From Candidatus Heimdallarchaeota archaeon (GTDB lineage: Archaea > Asgardarchaeota > Heimdallarchaeia > Heimdallarchaeales > Kariarchaeaceae): a stretch of 48,144 nucleotides of DNA. Positions 1 through 8,024 of the stretch are shown here, one piece after another. The notes under the pieces are model-generated. The model saw only the letters and a program-made list of their open reading frames with translations, was not told the origin of the DNA and searched no databases. The stretch lies in assembly GCA_015522385.1 (NCBI GenBank), contig WAMJ01000252.1:1-48144 (forward strand). The letters run 5' to 3'. The number at the start of each line of letters is the position of its first letter. Position 1 is the stretch's first letter. The translations under genes and the position numbers were made by a program.

Positions 1-2
1 AG

Positions 3-689
3 ACGATCCGCTCGATCAGCGAGTGCATCGGGACGAACTTCAGAAACCAAGTCTATGGCGGCTATTCCATGTCCCATGAGGCATTCAAACGACTTGAAGA
101 GCTCTATGGAAAGCAGATAGACACGTGGGAGAGAGGGAGGAAGAGCTTTGTCCTTAACCATTCAGGTGATCTTGCAGAGGTCATCGGGATTCTCCTCGGG
201 GACGGTCACGTATCGAGGAATGGGATTGTCGTCACACTGAATATCCTGGAGAGGGACTACGGGAACTATGTTACGGATATACTTGAGCGGGTCTGGGGTC
301 TTCGTGTGCGTAGGAGGGAGAGCGGAGTTCAACGCCTTATCATCAACTCAAGGTCCCTGAGCAGGGCTCTTCTTGAGATGGGATTGCAGAGCAACAAGGT
401 GAGAGAACAGGTGGAGGTTCCGCGATGGATTCGGGATGATCCAGAGTTCAGTCGCAGATGTGTGAAAGGTCTTGTCGACACCGATGGCAGTATCTACCTG
501 AGAATGGGGAAATATCCCAGTATCTCGTTTAGCAACAGGAGCGTCCCTCTGCTTGATTTCTTCGAGAATTTCTGCAACAGGTTCAGGATTCGGACATCGA
601 GATCGACGGATGCTGTCCTCGTCCAGGCCAAGGCTGATGTGATGAGATTTGTTGATATCGTGAGACCAGAGAAGTCCAATCATGATTAG
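3..689 (+). CDS. LAGLIDADG homing-endonuclease-like protein, 5' partial
   Basis: The reading frame is open from the first bases of the window, so the true start probably lies upstream; the first internal ATG is at 69. Two LAGLIDADG-type helices are visible from that ATG: LAEVIGILLGDGH near residue 35 and CVKGLVDTDGSI near residue 133. Each ends in the acidic G-D-G or T-D-G that normally binds the catalytic metal, so a single chain could form both halves of the active site. The stretch before the ATG (SISECIGTN) looks like the end of a helix-turn-helix. Such stand-alone proteins are common in archaea as mobile endonucleases or domesticated DNA-binding proteins. No intein splicing residues are visible at the C-terminus, which ends in KSNHD before the stop. 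Its end overlaps the end of the convergent HepT gene by 4 bp. Confidence 0.7.
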   Translation, partial: TIRSISECIGTNFRNQVYGGYSMSHEAFKRLEELYGKQIDTWERGRKSFVLNHSGDLAEVIGILLGDGHVSRNGIVVTLNILERDYGNYVTDILERVWGLRVRRRESGVQRLIINSRSLSRALLEMGLQSNKVREQVEVPRWIRDDPEFSRRCVKGLVDTDGSIYLRMGKYPSISFSNRSVPLLDFFENFCNRFRIRTSRSTDAVLVQAKADVMRFVDIVRPEKSNHD

Positions 690-1129
690 GAAGTATTATT
701 GGTGGGTTCGATATTATCCTTCAGCCATAAGTTCACTGAATTCATGAAGAGTTTGTAGTCATCTTTGATTGTGAGCAGTGCAAAGTATAATAGCTCCAGA
801 TCTATCTTTCCGTATTGGTGCGCGAGGATATTTCTTAAGCCCACAATCTTCTTGTATGTGATCCTCTGTTCTGGTTCAAGGATTCCCAGATCGACTAATT
901 TTCCTATACAATCACTGTATGTCTCAGGTACTCTGCCTTGATTACTTGATATATGGAGACAGACGTCTATAATTATCTGTGAGATAATTTCAAATATCCT
1001 TTCTCCTATTAGCTGAACCTCAATGCTCTCCTCAAAATCTCTGAAATTCTCGGGTAACTTATTGTCAAGGAAGTCAAGATACTTCTCACCATCTATAAAT
1101 TTCTGGAAGATCATCTCAATATCAATCAC
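686..1129 (-). CDS. hepT: HepT-like ribonuclease toxin (DUF86)
   Basis: This 147-residue protein has the HepT/DUF86 four-helix layout, with the catalytic R-x4-H-x-Y motif seen as RNILAHQY in the second half. In characterised HepT-MntA systems this motif cuts RNA and the toxin is silenced when MntA adds AMP to the tyrosine. The start is a GTG at 1129 that overlaps the stop of the upstream antitoxin by 8 bp (GTGATTGA), typical of translational coupling; an ATG five codons later is an alternative. Family membership is strong; that the pair works as a toxin-antitoxin system here is inferred. Confidence 0.85.
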   Translation of the reverse strand: MIDIEMIFQKFIDGEKYLDFLDNKLPENFRDFEESIEVQLIGERIFEIISQIIIDVCLHISSNQGRVPETYSDCIGKLVDLGILEPEQRITYKKIVGLRNILAHQYGKIDLELLYFALLTIKDDYKLFMNSVNLWLKDNIEPTNNTS

Positions 1130-1550
1130 GGAGTCTCTCCTCCATGATCTTGTGAAGGTATCGATCCCTGTGTGGTTTGAAGTCGAAATATAGCTTTAAA
1201 GTGTGTTCAAGTAGATCCTGCCTATACCGAGTGCCGTCCTCATAGAGAATAATTCCGTCCTTGAATATGTTGAATCTTACGACCAAGGGAAGGGTTTCAA
1301 TTACCCTAACCTCAACACCATGGATTTCGGAGCCAAAGATGAGTCCTAAATTTGTAAGTATCTCTAATTTCTCCCGCCCATTGAATTTCTCAAATTCAGG
1401 GATGGAGACAAATACATCTATATCGCTCCACCAGTTCTGCTCATCACGAGCAACTGAACCCGCGACAATTATGAATCTAAGGTCATACTGACTGAGTGCA
1501 ACTGGAACCTGTCGACTTAAGGCATCCAATATGTCTCCCTTGGATTTCAC
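1122..1550 (-). CDS. mntA: MntA-type minimal nucleotidyltransferase antitoxin
   Basis: A 142-residue protein with the nucleotidyltransferase signature GSVAR followed by SDIDVFV, the G-S-x-A-R...S-D-x-D pattern that binds nucleotide and metal. MntA proteins AMPylate the partner HepT. The frame remains open back to an ATG at 1724, but that would bury the divergent mobB-like start. I chose the GTG at 1550 because it places the catalytic motif about 25 residues from the N-terminus, as in the family, and because a TATA-like ACTATATG lies immediately before it. It is followed by hepT in one transcript with an 8-bp overlap. Confidence 0.82.
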   Translation of the reverse strand: MKSKGDILDALSRQVPVALSQYDLRFIIVAGSVARDEQNWWSDIDVFVSIPEFEKFNGREKLEILTNLGLIFGSEIHGVEVRVIETLPLVVRFNIFKDGIILYEDGTRYRQDLLEHTLKLYFDFKPHRDRYLHKIMEERLRD

Positions 1551-1659
1551 ATATAGTACTTTGTACACCGAGCTAATAAAGATGCGGTCTGCCGTATGTG
1601 AGCGAAACCATAGGTCACACACCCCGACACTTATTTTTAGAGAGATTGTCCAAGAGTTA

Positions 1660-2169
1660 TTGAAGATCATAGCATTTCTCGGGAGCTCAGGGTCGGGTAA
1701 GACCACAACGATTGAGGAACTCATTCGCGGACTCGATTACAGGGTAGGGACAGTTAAGTTCATGCACCACGAGAGGCTGCACATGGAGCCTGACGGTAAG
1801 GACACCCGTCGTCACATAAATGCAGGGTCCAAGTTCACCATAGGGGCGGCAAGGAAGGAGACGGTAATCACCACACCAACGGATACTAGGACTGAATTCT
1901 CGGAGGTACTTCAGATGGTAAAGGTGCTTCCTGAGGTCGATCTCCTCATAGCAGAGAGCCTCTTCGATGTACCGGAGAATGCAGGTATTGTCGTCTCAGC
2001 CAATGACGAGGATGACCTCAAGCACAGCCTTTCCCGGATTAAGTCACCGTATGAGAATGACAGGATACTCGCTATTGTCGGGAGGATCAGTGAGCAAATG
2101 AGCGAATGGCAGGGGATTCCCTGCGTGTCTGATCTTGTTGACATAGTTTCTCATTTCATGAAGAGTTGA
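1660..2169 (+). CDS. mobB: MobB-like P-loop NTPase (molybdopterin-guanine dinucleotide biosynthesis B)
   Basis: The protein starts MKIIAFLGSSGSGKTT, with a Walker A motif GSSGSGKT near residue 8, followed by RVGTVKFMHH and a GKDTRRHINAG segment, both typical of MobB. MobB binds GTP and assists the molybdenum cofactor guanylyltransferase MobA. The open frame extends upstream to an ATG at 1531, but that would overlap the antitoxin gene. The TTG at 1660 puts the P-loop at the expected place, and an AT-rich TTATTTTTAG at 1631-1640 lies about 25 nt before it, fitting a leaderless transcript. The predicted length is 169 residues, usual for MobB. No other molybdenum cofactor gene is seen in the window. 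Confidence 0.78.
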   Translation: MKIIAFLGSSGSGKTTTIEELIRGLDYRVGTVKFMHHERLHMEPDGKDTRRHINAGSKFTIGAARKETVITTPTDTRTEFSEVLQMVKVLPEVDLLIAESLFDVPENAGIVVSANDEDDLKHSLSRIKSPYENDRILAIVGRISEQMSEWQGIPCVSDLVDIVSHFMKS

Positions 2170-2183
2170 AGGTGAGACTGGAG

Positions 2184-2864
2184 TCAGTCCTTCACGCCCA
2201 TCAGCTTGAGGAACTCGTTGATTGTGTTACCTGTTGGTAGAATTGTCAGGTCGAAGTAGACCTTGTTCTCAAGGGTGAAGATGTTGAGGTTGATCCCCAT
2301 CTCGAAGGTCTCACCATTATAAATATCGCTTATTATCTCTGAGATCTTCCCGATATTCAATATCGGAGCATGTACCTCGTGTTCTACTCCCAGTAATTTG
2401 TTGATGGCCACGATATACTGTATGATAAGGATACTGCCCATCTCCTTGAGCAGCGACTTCTGAATCAGAGAGTAGTCATTGATCGACTCCACCTCTTTTA
2501 GATTGGGGAAGATGATGCTTAGGAGCTTGTGACTGTCGGGTTTAGTGATGATACAAATCATGTAGAACGGGTGAGGTTTGCAGACCTCCACGCTTATGAA
2601 TGCCACTTCTTCCTCATTGTACAGGTCCTTGTTGAAGATGATTTTATTCTTCAGGTCATTTGCAGGTATCTCGTGGATGTACGGTAAACTCATGCTTACC
2701 TCGCGGTTAAGGAATTTACTGAGTGCCCGTAGAGAGGCACCTGCACCGATATTCCCCAGCTCTCCCAAGGAGTCAACATGCAGTCTATTCATTCCCGACT
2801 TCATGTCCTTGAACTTGTCGTAGTCGTCAATATTCTCGTTGTACTTGTCAAAATCTTCACTCAT
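2184..2864 (-). CDS. cheC: CheC-type phosphatase of chemosensory cluster A
   Basis: Last gene of the minus-strand che operon, 226 residues. CheC proteins dephosphorylate CheY-P and can bind CheD. The first active-site element is intact: DSLGELGN followed by exactly 22 residues and a proline, matching the family D/S-x3-E-x2-N-x22-P pattern. The second element (SLLKEMGS, 22 residues, P) keeps the glutamate but has serine where asparagine is expected. There is an extra acidic N-terminal stretch of about 25 residues (SEDFDKYNENIDDYD). The start ATG at 2864 follows GAGGTGAGAAA, a good archaeal ribosome site, 9 bp after the CheA stop. The 32081-32692 paralogue has the same N to S change. Confidence 0.88.
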   Translation of the reverse strand: MSEDFDKYNENIDDYDKFKDMKSGMNRLHVDSLGELGNIGAGASLRALSKFLNREVSMSLPYIHEIPANDLKNKIIFNKDLYNEEEVAFISVEVCKPHPFYMICIITKPDSHKLLSIIFPNLKEVESINDYSLIQKSLLKEMGSILIIQYIVAINKLLGVEHEVHAPILNIGKISEIISDIYNGETFEMGINLNIFTLENKVYFDLTILPTGNTINEFLKLMGVKD

Positions 2865-2873
2865 TTTCTCACC

Positions 2874-4706
2874 TCATACCAAAGCACTGGGCTTGAGTAT
2901 CAATAGTAGTCGTTCAGCTTCCATGAGGGAAGTCCCCGCTAGGTAGGGGATCTGACCCACAAATGGGTCGTCGTAGTTTATGGCCATATCCATGATCTCG
3001 TTGATCTCATTCACCATGAAACTGAATTGATCATCCCCAAACTTCCAGTGAATAAGACTCAGTGACTCATAGCTCAGATTGTGTCTGGAAAACCGTTTTA
3101 TGAGATTGATGATCTTCTGCTTCTCACCACCCCTTTCAATGAAGAAGACATTCTCACTGATGAAATTCTCGTCCTCAAGCTTCTCCTTAAATTCGTCTTT
3201 TACCCTCTCAATCGACAGGACACCGGTCTGAGGGAATCCAAAGGTATGATCTCCCACCGACGTGATGATCACTGGGACAATTGGTTTGGTCGAAGGCAGC
3301 CTGATAATGAAGTCGGTTCCCTTTCCTACCTCTGTTTGGACTGAGATTGTACCTCCAAGTTCGGTTATGTCCTTGCGTATGGATGCAAGACCTACTCCCC
3401 TCCCCGAGGTCATGTCGGTCTCGTCAGCGGTACTAAATCCAGAGATGAAAATGAGATCCTTCGCTACTTCGGGATCAAATGTATCGTGCTTGTCTATGAC
3501 ACCTACCTCGACACCCTTCGCCCAAAGTCTCTTATAATCCATTCCTGCGCCGTCATCCGAGACGGTGAAGACAATCGAGCCATCTTCCTGGGAGACTGCT
3601 ATGGTCAGGGTTCCACTTGAGTTTTTCTTTGACTTGAGCCTCACCTCTGGATCCTCAATTCCGTGCACGATGGAATTCTGCACGAGGATCACCAGTACGT
3701 CTGACATCACCTCTACCACTGGACGGTCAATCCCCACATTCCCACCAGCAGTATGCACGTTCACGATTTTATCCAGCTTCTTGGCGAGGTCTCGGACTAG
3801 TCTGGGGATGGGCTTGAGAATTGTTGACGCAGGGATCTGCTTGAGGGAGAAGATGATGTCCTGCATCTCTACCACCCGCTGATTGAATGAGGACAGGATA
3901 TTGATCTCTGCACTGGACAAGTTACTCTTGTCCACGTTGTTGATGATGTTGCCAACAAGAATGAACTCCTCAACCATGTTGATGACTCTGTCCAGCTGGG
4001 TGATATCGACCTCAATCTTGGAACTAATCGTTGGTCTCTGCTCTGTTCTCCCCTTTTCCTTTGCTACATCAACCTCTATGATAGAGTAGGACTGTAACTC
4101 GGGTACACGGGAAATAGCATCTTGGAGTGACTGCTTTGGTTCCCTTGTCACAAGTTCGATAATGCCTTCGCTGAAGTCGTCTATTTCAAAGAGCTCATCC
4201 ATGTCTGGGGATGTGTGCTGGATCGTAGAAATCCTCTTCAGCTTGTTGATGAGCGCGAGCATCCTGGCTGTCTTCATCGAGGACTTCTCGATAAAGGTGA
4301 AGATCAGTTTATACTTCTGGTCGAGACTTATCTCGGGGTTGAGCTCGGAATTTAGATCTAAATAGAGGTCCGAGAGATAGATATTAGTTGAGTTCTCTGC
4401 TCTCAACCTTTCGATTAGCTTCCGGTTCTCATCACAGTACTTGAGCAGAAGGTCGATAATCGTCGCTCCAGATTCTAGGAAATGGTCTTCAAGCTGATGG
4501 GTAATAATTCGTAACGGGGCGAAGTCCTGACTGAGAAAGCCAAATAGTCCTTTCAGACTATGAAGTGCCATCCTGATCTCTTCAATTGAACCTACCTTGT
4601 TAGAGTCCTTCTCGAGCTCAAGGGCAGCATTTTCAATTATAGAAGTGTTGTTCTCGAGCTCCCGAATCAGGACAGAAACATACTCGTCTTCGTCGTCAGT
4701 ACTCAT
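2874..4706 (-). CDS. cheA: CheA histidine kinase of chemosensory cluster A
   Basis: A 610-residue CheA. Domains in order: an Hpt domain with the phosphorylated histidine at H49 (ALHSLKG); a middle region of about residues 120-215 that could be a divergent CheY-docking domain; a dimerisation helix pair starting near IEVDITQLDRV; an HATPase domain with N box VQNSIVHGIE, G1 box DDGAGMD, an F-box-like IFISGFSTA and G2 box GRGVGL; and a C-terminal CheW-like regulatory domain. The N box departs from the usual R-N-A-x-D-H-G: the arginine is glutamine and the aspartate is valine, though N and H remain. The start follows AGGTGAC, 10 bp after the CheY stop. CheA would pass phosphate to the two CheY proteins of this operon. 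Confidence 0.93.
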   Translation of the reverse strand: MSTDDEDEYVSVLIRELENNTSIIENAALELEKDSNKVGSIEEIRMALHSLKGLFGFLSQDFAPLRIITHQLEDHFLESGATIIDLLLKYCDENRKLIERLRAENSTNIYLSDLYLDLNSELNPEISLDQKYKLIFTFIEKSSMKTARMLALINKLKRISTIQHTSPDMDELFEIDDFSEGIIELVTREPKQSLQDAISRVPELQSYSIIEVDVAKEKGRTEQRPTISSKIEVDITQLDRVINMVEEFILVGNIINNVDKSNLSSAEINILSSFNQRVVEMQDIIFSLKQIPASTILKPIPRLVRDLAKKLDKIVNVHTAGGNVGIDRPVVEVMSDVLVILVQNSIVHGIEDPEVRLKSKKNSSGTLTIAVSQEDGSIVFTVSDDGAGMDYKRLWAKGVEVGVIDKHDTFDPEVAKDLIFISGFSTADETDMTSGRGVGLASIRKDITELGGTISVQTEVGKGTDFIIRLPSTKPIVPVIITSVGDHTFGFPQTGVLSIERVKDEFKEKLEDENFISENVFFIERGGEKQKIINLIKRFSRHNLSYESLSLIHWKFGDDQFSFMVNEINEIMDMAINYDDPFVGQIPYLAGTSLMEAERLLLILKPSALV

Positions 4707-4716
4707 TGGTAGTCAC

Positions 4717-5076
4717 CTACATGATAGAAGCGAATTCTCTGACAAAATCCGCCTTGGTGAATGGCTTGGTGATGAAACCTACGGCACCCATCTTCAGTGC
4801 CTTTTTTATCACTGGCTCGTGAGCCATAGCAGTGACGACAAGAATCTTCACGTCAGGATTGATATCTAGAATCTGCTTCATGGCCTGCAGACCATTCATC
4901 CTAGGCATGATCACGTCCATCGTCACCACTGTTGGTGCGAGCTGCATGAATTGTTCGATGGCCTCACTACCGTTTCTGGCTTCGCCAACCACTACATGGC
5001 CCATCTGTTCGAGATACTTTCTGATATTCAGACGAATGAATTCAGAGTCATCCACTAAAAGTACGGTTTCACTCAT
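4717..5076 (-). CDS. cheY: CheY response regulator (second of cluster A)
   Basis: A stand-alone receiver domain of 119 residues. All key residues are present: D9/D10 acidic pocket, phosphoacceptor D54 in MDVIMPRMNG, T82 in VTAM and K104 in TKPF. No output domain is attached. Its ATG overlaps the stop of the tetra-CheW gene by 8 bp and it sits directly before CheA, the same position as the CheY of cluster B (29965-30330). The two share a matching stretch, AHEPVIKKAL here and GHEPMIRKAL there, so they look like direct counterparts. Confidence 0.93.
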   Translation of the reverse strand: MSETVLLVDDSEFIRLNIRKYLEQMGHVVVGEARNGSEAIEQFMQLAPTVVTMDVIMPRMNGLQAMKQILDINPDVKILVVTAMAHEPVIKKALKMGAVGFITKPFTKADFVREFASIM

Positions 5077-7060
5077 ATGACTTCTCTCCTATTAGTTCTT
5101 TGAGATCAAGGACGAAGATCTCCTCATCACCCTTGATTACTGCCTTGACGTAGGGCTTCGCAACATCCTCGACCAGACTGTTCTTGTAGAAGTATCTGAT
5201 ATCACGGAAACTACTGAAAGAATAGTCACCAACGTCAAGTTCGAAGAAAGCGGGGTTGTCACTCTGTTGATTGACGTCAAAGAAGTCCTCTATCGGTTGA
5301 GTCTCACCCTGCTCTCTTCTGACTCCTTTGACGTGCAACATCTCTATTGCATAAGTTGTATCTTCGACCTCGAAGAGCAGAAGTGCTACTGTCTCATTCG
5401 AGATCTCCTCCATACTATGGGCAGCCTTAAACTGATCATCTTTGGCTGCAACGGTAATTTCCTCCTCAGCTATTTTCCCGGCATTAAACTCATTATATCT
5501 GACACGGACGTACCTCTCAAGAGCATGGTCATCGATTGAGACCACGACCCTATCATCGGTATCCCGACCCCCTATTCTCCCGAATCCAATGATACCAACC
5601 ACGGACATGAAATCACTGGCATAGGTGCCAAGAATCTGAGCAACATTAAAAGAAGTCACGGATGTCCAGTGTATCTCTCCGTAATCGATGGTATTAGTGA
5701 AGGGGATACCAACGAGATATTCCTCAACTTGGTAGATGAGAATGCTGTTGTAATCCATTTCTTGTCCGAATAGATCCTTCATTACAGGGAAGATAGGAAC
5801 GATATCTCCCCTGTAAATAATCCACTGCTTTTCATCCCCAAAGAGTTCCTGCATACGGATGATCGAGATGAAGTTATCCCGCGTGAAAGCGAAGTGGAAT
5901 CTCTCCGATGAGATGATGAAGTGATTCTTTTCCCCAATGAAGTCATGTGACTGGTCAGGATCTACATCTCTGTGGACTACTGAAGGTTCATAGGGTTTGT
6001 CAAATTGCACAACCTCCATCTTACCCCGCATCAATTGCAGGAAGAGTGATCTTGCGTCTATGTGGAAGATGGGAGTGTTTACATCCCATGTTATATACTC
6101 TATAAAGTACTCGGAATCAGGATATATCATGGGATAGATCTCTCTAGATACATATTGGTTCTCTGAGGTACTGTGAACTTCATCGATTCCATCAACTGCG
6201 ATGCCGAAGTACATATTCTCCACACGGTCAAGGAGTACTATCGCCTGTGAGTACATTTTAGTCTCTCCTTCTGGATCGTGGAGATACTTGGGGTCGAAGA
6301 CAGGGATGATCTGCTGCTGGTGCTGTACATATCCAAGGACAAATTGGTGGAGAACCTCTGTTTCCACTGATAGTTTCAGGTCACGAATGAGAAAACCAAC
6401 TTCGTTCAGAGGAATGGAAAATATGTATCCTGAGACCGTAAAACGGAGCTCGAATTGTTCCTGCTCGACACGCCGTGTCGGGCTCATTGGGGTACTCTGA
6501 AAGGTCTCAAGTTTCTGGGAAGTCTTCTGCTCCTCGTCGAGGATAATGGTTCGAAGCTCTTCTGGTTCCCCATTTTCGACTTCATGAGCCAAGGTGTTGT
6601 TAATCCCCTGCAGAAGTTCAGAAAGGTTCAACGATAGGACGTAATGAGTTAAATTGGAGATGCCATCCTTCACCAACATAGATTTCTCGAAGAGGCTCTG
6701 TCCTGAAATCTCTCTAAGATCAAGGATGGAGATAACTTCTGAGACGATGATAGAGTCCATGATACTAGCACTACGAACAACTAATCTCTCATCACCGACA
6801 TTAAAGACCAAACCCTCCTTTCCCTCTGATCCTCTCCCACCGAAATAGAGGTCGAGATCGACCACTTTAATGAGGTGTCCCTGCAGATTCAGCACCCCTT
6901 CTAGATACGGGATTGAACTTGGAAAAGATGTGTACTCAACCGATTTGATTGTTCGGTCAATCTGCTCGATTGGGACAAGAACAGGAAGAGGAACCATAGG
7001 AACATTCACGAGAAAATGAAAGGACTCCATGTCACTTCCAATAAACTGACTACTACTCAT
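5069..7060 (-). CDS. Adaptor with four CheW-like domains (tetra-CheW)
   Basis: A 663-residue soluble protein with what I read as four CheW-like beta-barrel units: about residues 10-152 (best preserved, with PYLEGVLNLQGHLIKVVDL), 200-345 (FVLGYVQHQQQIIPVFD), 380-520 (WIIYRGDIVPIFPV) and a shortened one at 555-663 (AVIKGDEEIFVLDL). Acidic, low-complexity linkers separate them. Ordinary CheW has one such domain of about 150 residues and bridges receptors to CheA. Four in tandem could hold several receptor or CheA contacts at once. The ATG is 6 bp after the CheW stop and its end overlaps cheY. A 571-residue protein at the same place in cluster B appears to be built the same way. Domain count comes from visual repeat matching, so the exact boundaries are soft. 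Confidence 0.75.
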   Translation of the reverse strand: MSSSQFIGSDMESFHFLVNVPMVPLPVLVPIEQIDRTIKSVEYTSFPSSIPYLEGVLNLQGHLIKVVDLDLYFGGRGSEGKEGLVFNVGDERLVVRSASIMDSIIVSEVISILDLREISGQSLFEKSMLVKDGISNLTHYVLSLNLSELLQGINNTLAHEVENGEPEELRTIILDEEQKTSQKLETFQSTPMSPTRRVEQEQFELRFTVSGYIFSIPLNEVGFLIRDLKLSVETEVLHQFVLGYVQHQQQIIPVFDPKYLHDPEGETKMYSQAIVLLDRVENMYFGIAVDGIDEVHSTSENQYVSREIYPMIYPDSEYFIEYITWDVNTPIFHIDARSLFLQLMRGKMEVVQFDKPYEPSVVHRDVDPDQSHDFIGEKNHFIISSERFHFAFTRDNFISIIRMQELFGDEKQWIIYRGDIVPIFPVMKDLFGQEMDYNSILIYQVEEYLVGIPFTNTIDYGEIHWTSVTSFNVAQILGTYASDFMSVVGIIGFGRIGGRDTDDRVVVSIDDHALERYVRVRYNEFNAGKIAEEEITVAAKDDQFKAAHSMEEISNETVALLLFEVEDTTYAIEMLHVKGVRREQGETQPIEDFFDVNQQSDNPAFFELDVGDYSFSSFRDIRYFYKNSLVEDVAKPYVKAVIKGDEEIFVLDLKELIGEKSYE

Positions 7061-7066
7061 TCTGAC

Positions 7067-7651
7067 CTACTCTGGCAATGTGAATTGATCGATGTCCAAT
7101 TCATCTTCATCATCAGGGATATCGAATTTCGAGAAATCGATCTCCCTATCGGCATCAGGAGATGTAGGAGGACTAACAACCTCCTTAGACTTAATATTCG
7201 ACAATATCTCATCCAGATTTAATAGGTAGACCTCCTGGTTAGTCTCACCCCCTATTGCACGGTATATCTCAGTAACATAGGCGTCTTCCCTGAGCCCCGA
7301 CCTCACTCCATCTGAAACCTCTGTGAGGTTGAAATAACCCACGATTGAGTTGATCTTTAAGCAGATCTGGGTGTCATGGAAAGAGATGAGGATGAATGCA
7401 TCCTTGTTGATGTATTCCTCCTCAAACTCGTAGTCAATGTCACTGAAGATCATCTCCTTCAGATCTAAAAGTGGGACAGTCTCCTTCCGGAGCAACGTGA
7501 TGCCTATGAACGGTGGTTTGCTCAATGGTACCTTGAATATCTCATCTCTCTTGAGGAAAAGAACCTCAATGACCAAATTTGTGGGGATACCCACTGGGTT
7601 GAGGTTATAACCAAGATCAAGAATGATAGATTCAACACCTTGAGCTGACAT
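7067..7651 (-). CDS. cheW: CheW adaptor with acidic C-terminal tail (cluster A)
   Basis: A 194-residue single-domain CheW-like protein. The core from about residue 20 to 155 has the CheW pattern (PPFIGITLLRKETVPLLDLKEM, then an acidic strand and YLLNLDEIL at the end of the barrel). The last 35 residues are an acidic tail (DIPDDEDELDIDQF) not found in standard CheW, which may regulate or contact partners. It lies between the first CheY and the tetra-CheW gene with 6-8 bp gaps. Its expected job is to link the cluster A receptor with CheA. Confidence 0.85.
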   Translation of the reverse strand: MSAQGVESIILDLGYNLNPVGIPTNLVIEVLFLKRDEIFKVPLSKPPFIGITLLRKETVPLLDLKEMIFSDIDYEFEEEYINKDAFILISFHDTQICLKINSIVGYFNLTEVSDGVRSGLREDAYVTEIYRAIGGETNQEVYLLNLDEILSNIKSKEVVSPPTSPDADREIDFSKFDIPDDEDELDIDQFTLPE

Positions 7652-7659
7652 GACTCCAC

Positions 7660-8013
7660 CTACAACCGTGTGAGGGCTGCCTCGATCTTAGCAACAGTCA
7701 CAGGCTTCATGACGATCTCAAGAACCCCATCGAGCTCCTTCTTCTTGTCTTCGCTGAGCTGGAGCTCTGTGATCACGATGATCTTGGCGTTCTTGTCGTA
7801 TGACAGGATCTGCCGAGTTGCGTTGATACCGTCTGTCCCAGGCATGTTGAGATCCATGGTGACAAGATCGGGATTGACCTCCTTGTATTTCTCCAAGGCA
7901 AGGTCTCCCTGCTCGATCATGTGGATGTTCGTGAATTCTGCCCCCTCAAGGGCCCGCTTTATTGCCAACGACGCCATCTTGGAATCGTCTACTATTAGTG
8001 CTGTTTTGCTCAT
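7660..8013 (-). CDS. cheY: CheY response regulator (first of cluster A)
   Basis: A 117-residue receiver domain with D9/D10, phosphoacceptor D54 (MDLNMPGTDG), T82 and K103 (MKP). It follows the receptor gene by 11 bp, with AGGTGATC (a near-perfect archaeal Shine-Dalgarno) 6 nt before the ATG. It differs from the second CheY of the operon around residues 84-98, where a charged insertion (LSEDKKKELDG) replaces the usual helix, so the two probably have different targets. One may act as output and the other as phosphate sink; this division is inference. Confidence 0.92.
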   Translation of the reverse strand: MSKTALIVDDSKMASLAIKRALEGAEFTNIHMIEQGDLALEKYKEVNPDLVTMDLNMPGTDGINATRQILSYDKNAKIIVITELQLSEDKKKELDGVLEIVMKPVTVAKIEAALTRL

Positions 8014-8024
8014 GTTTTGATCAC

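Noticed and set aside
1531..1659. Upstream extension of the MobB-like protein from ATG 1531
   Set aside because: It overlaps the antitoxin start and the added residues do not resemble MobB; the P-loop fits the TTG at 1660.
1551..1724. N-terminal extension of the nucleotidyltransferase up to an ATG at 1724
   Set aside because: It would overlap the P-loop gene start and place the catalytic motif too far from the N-terminus.
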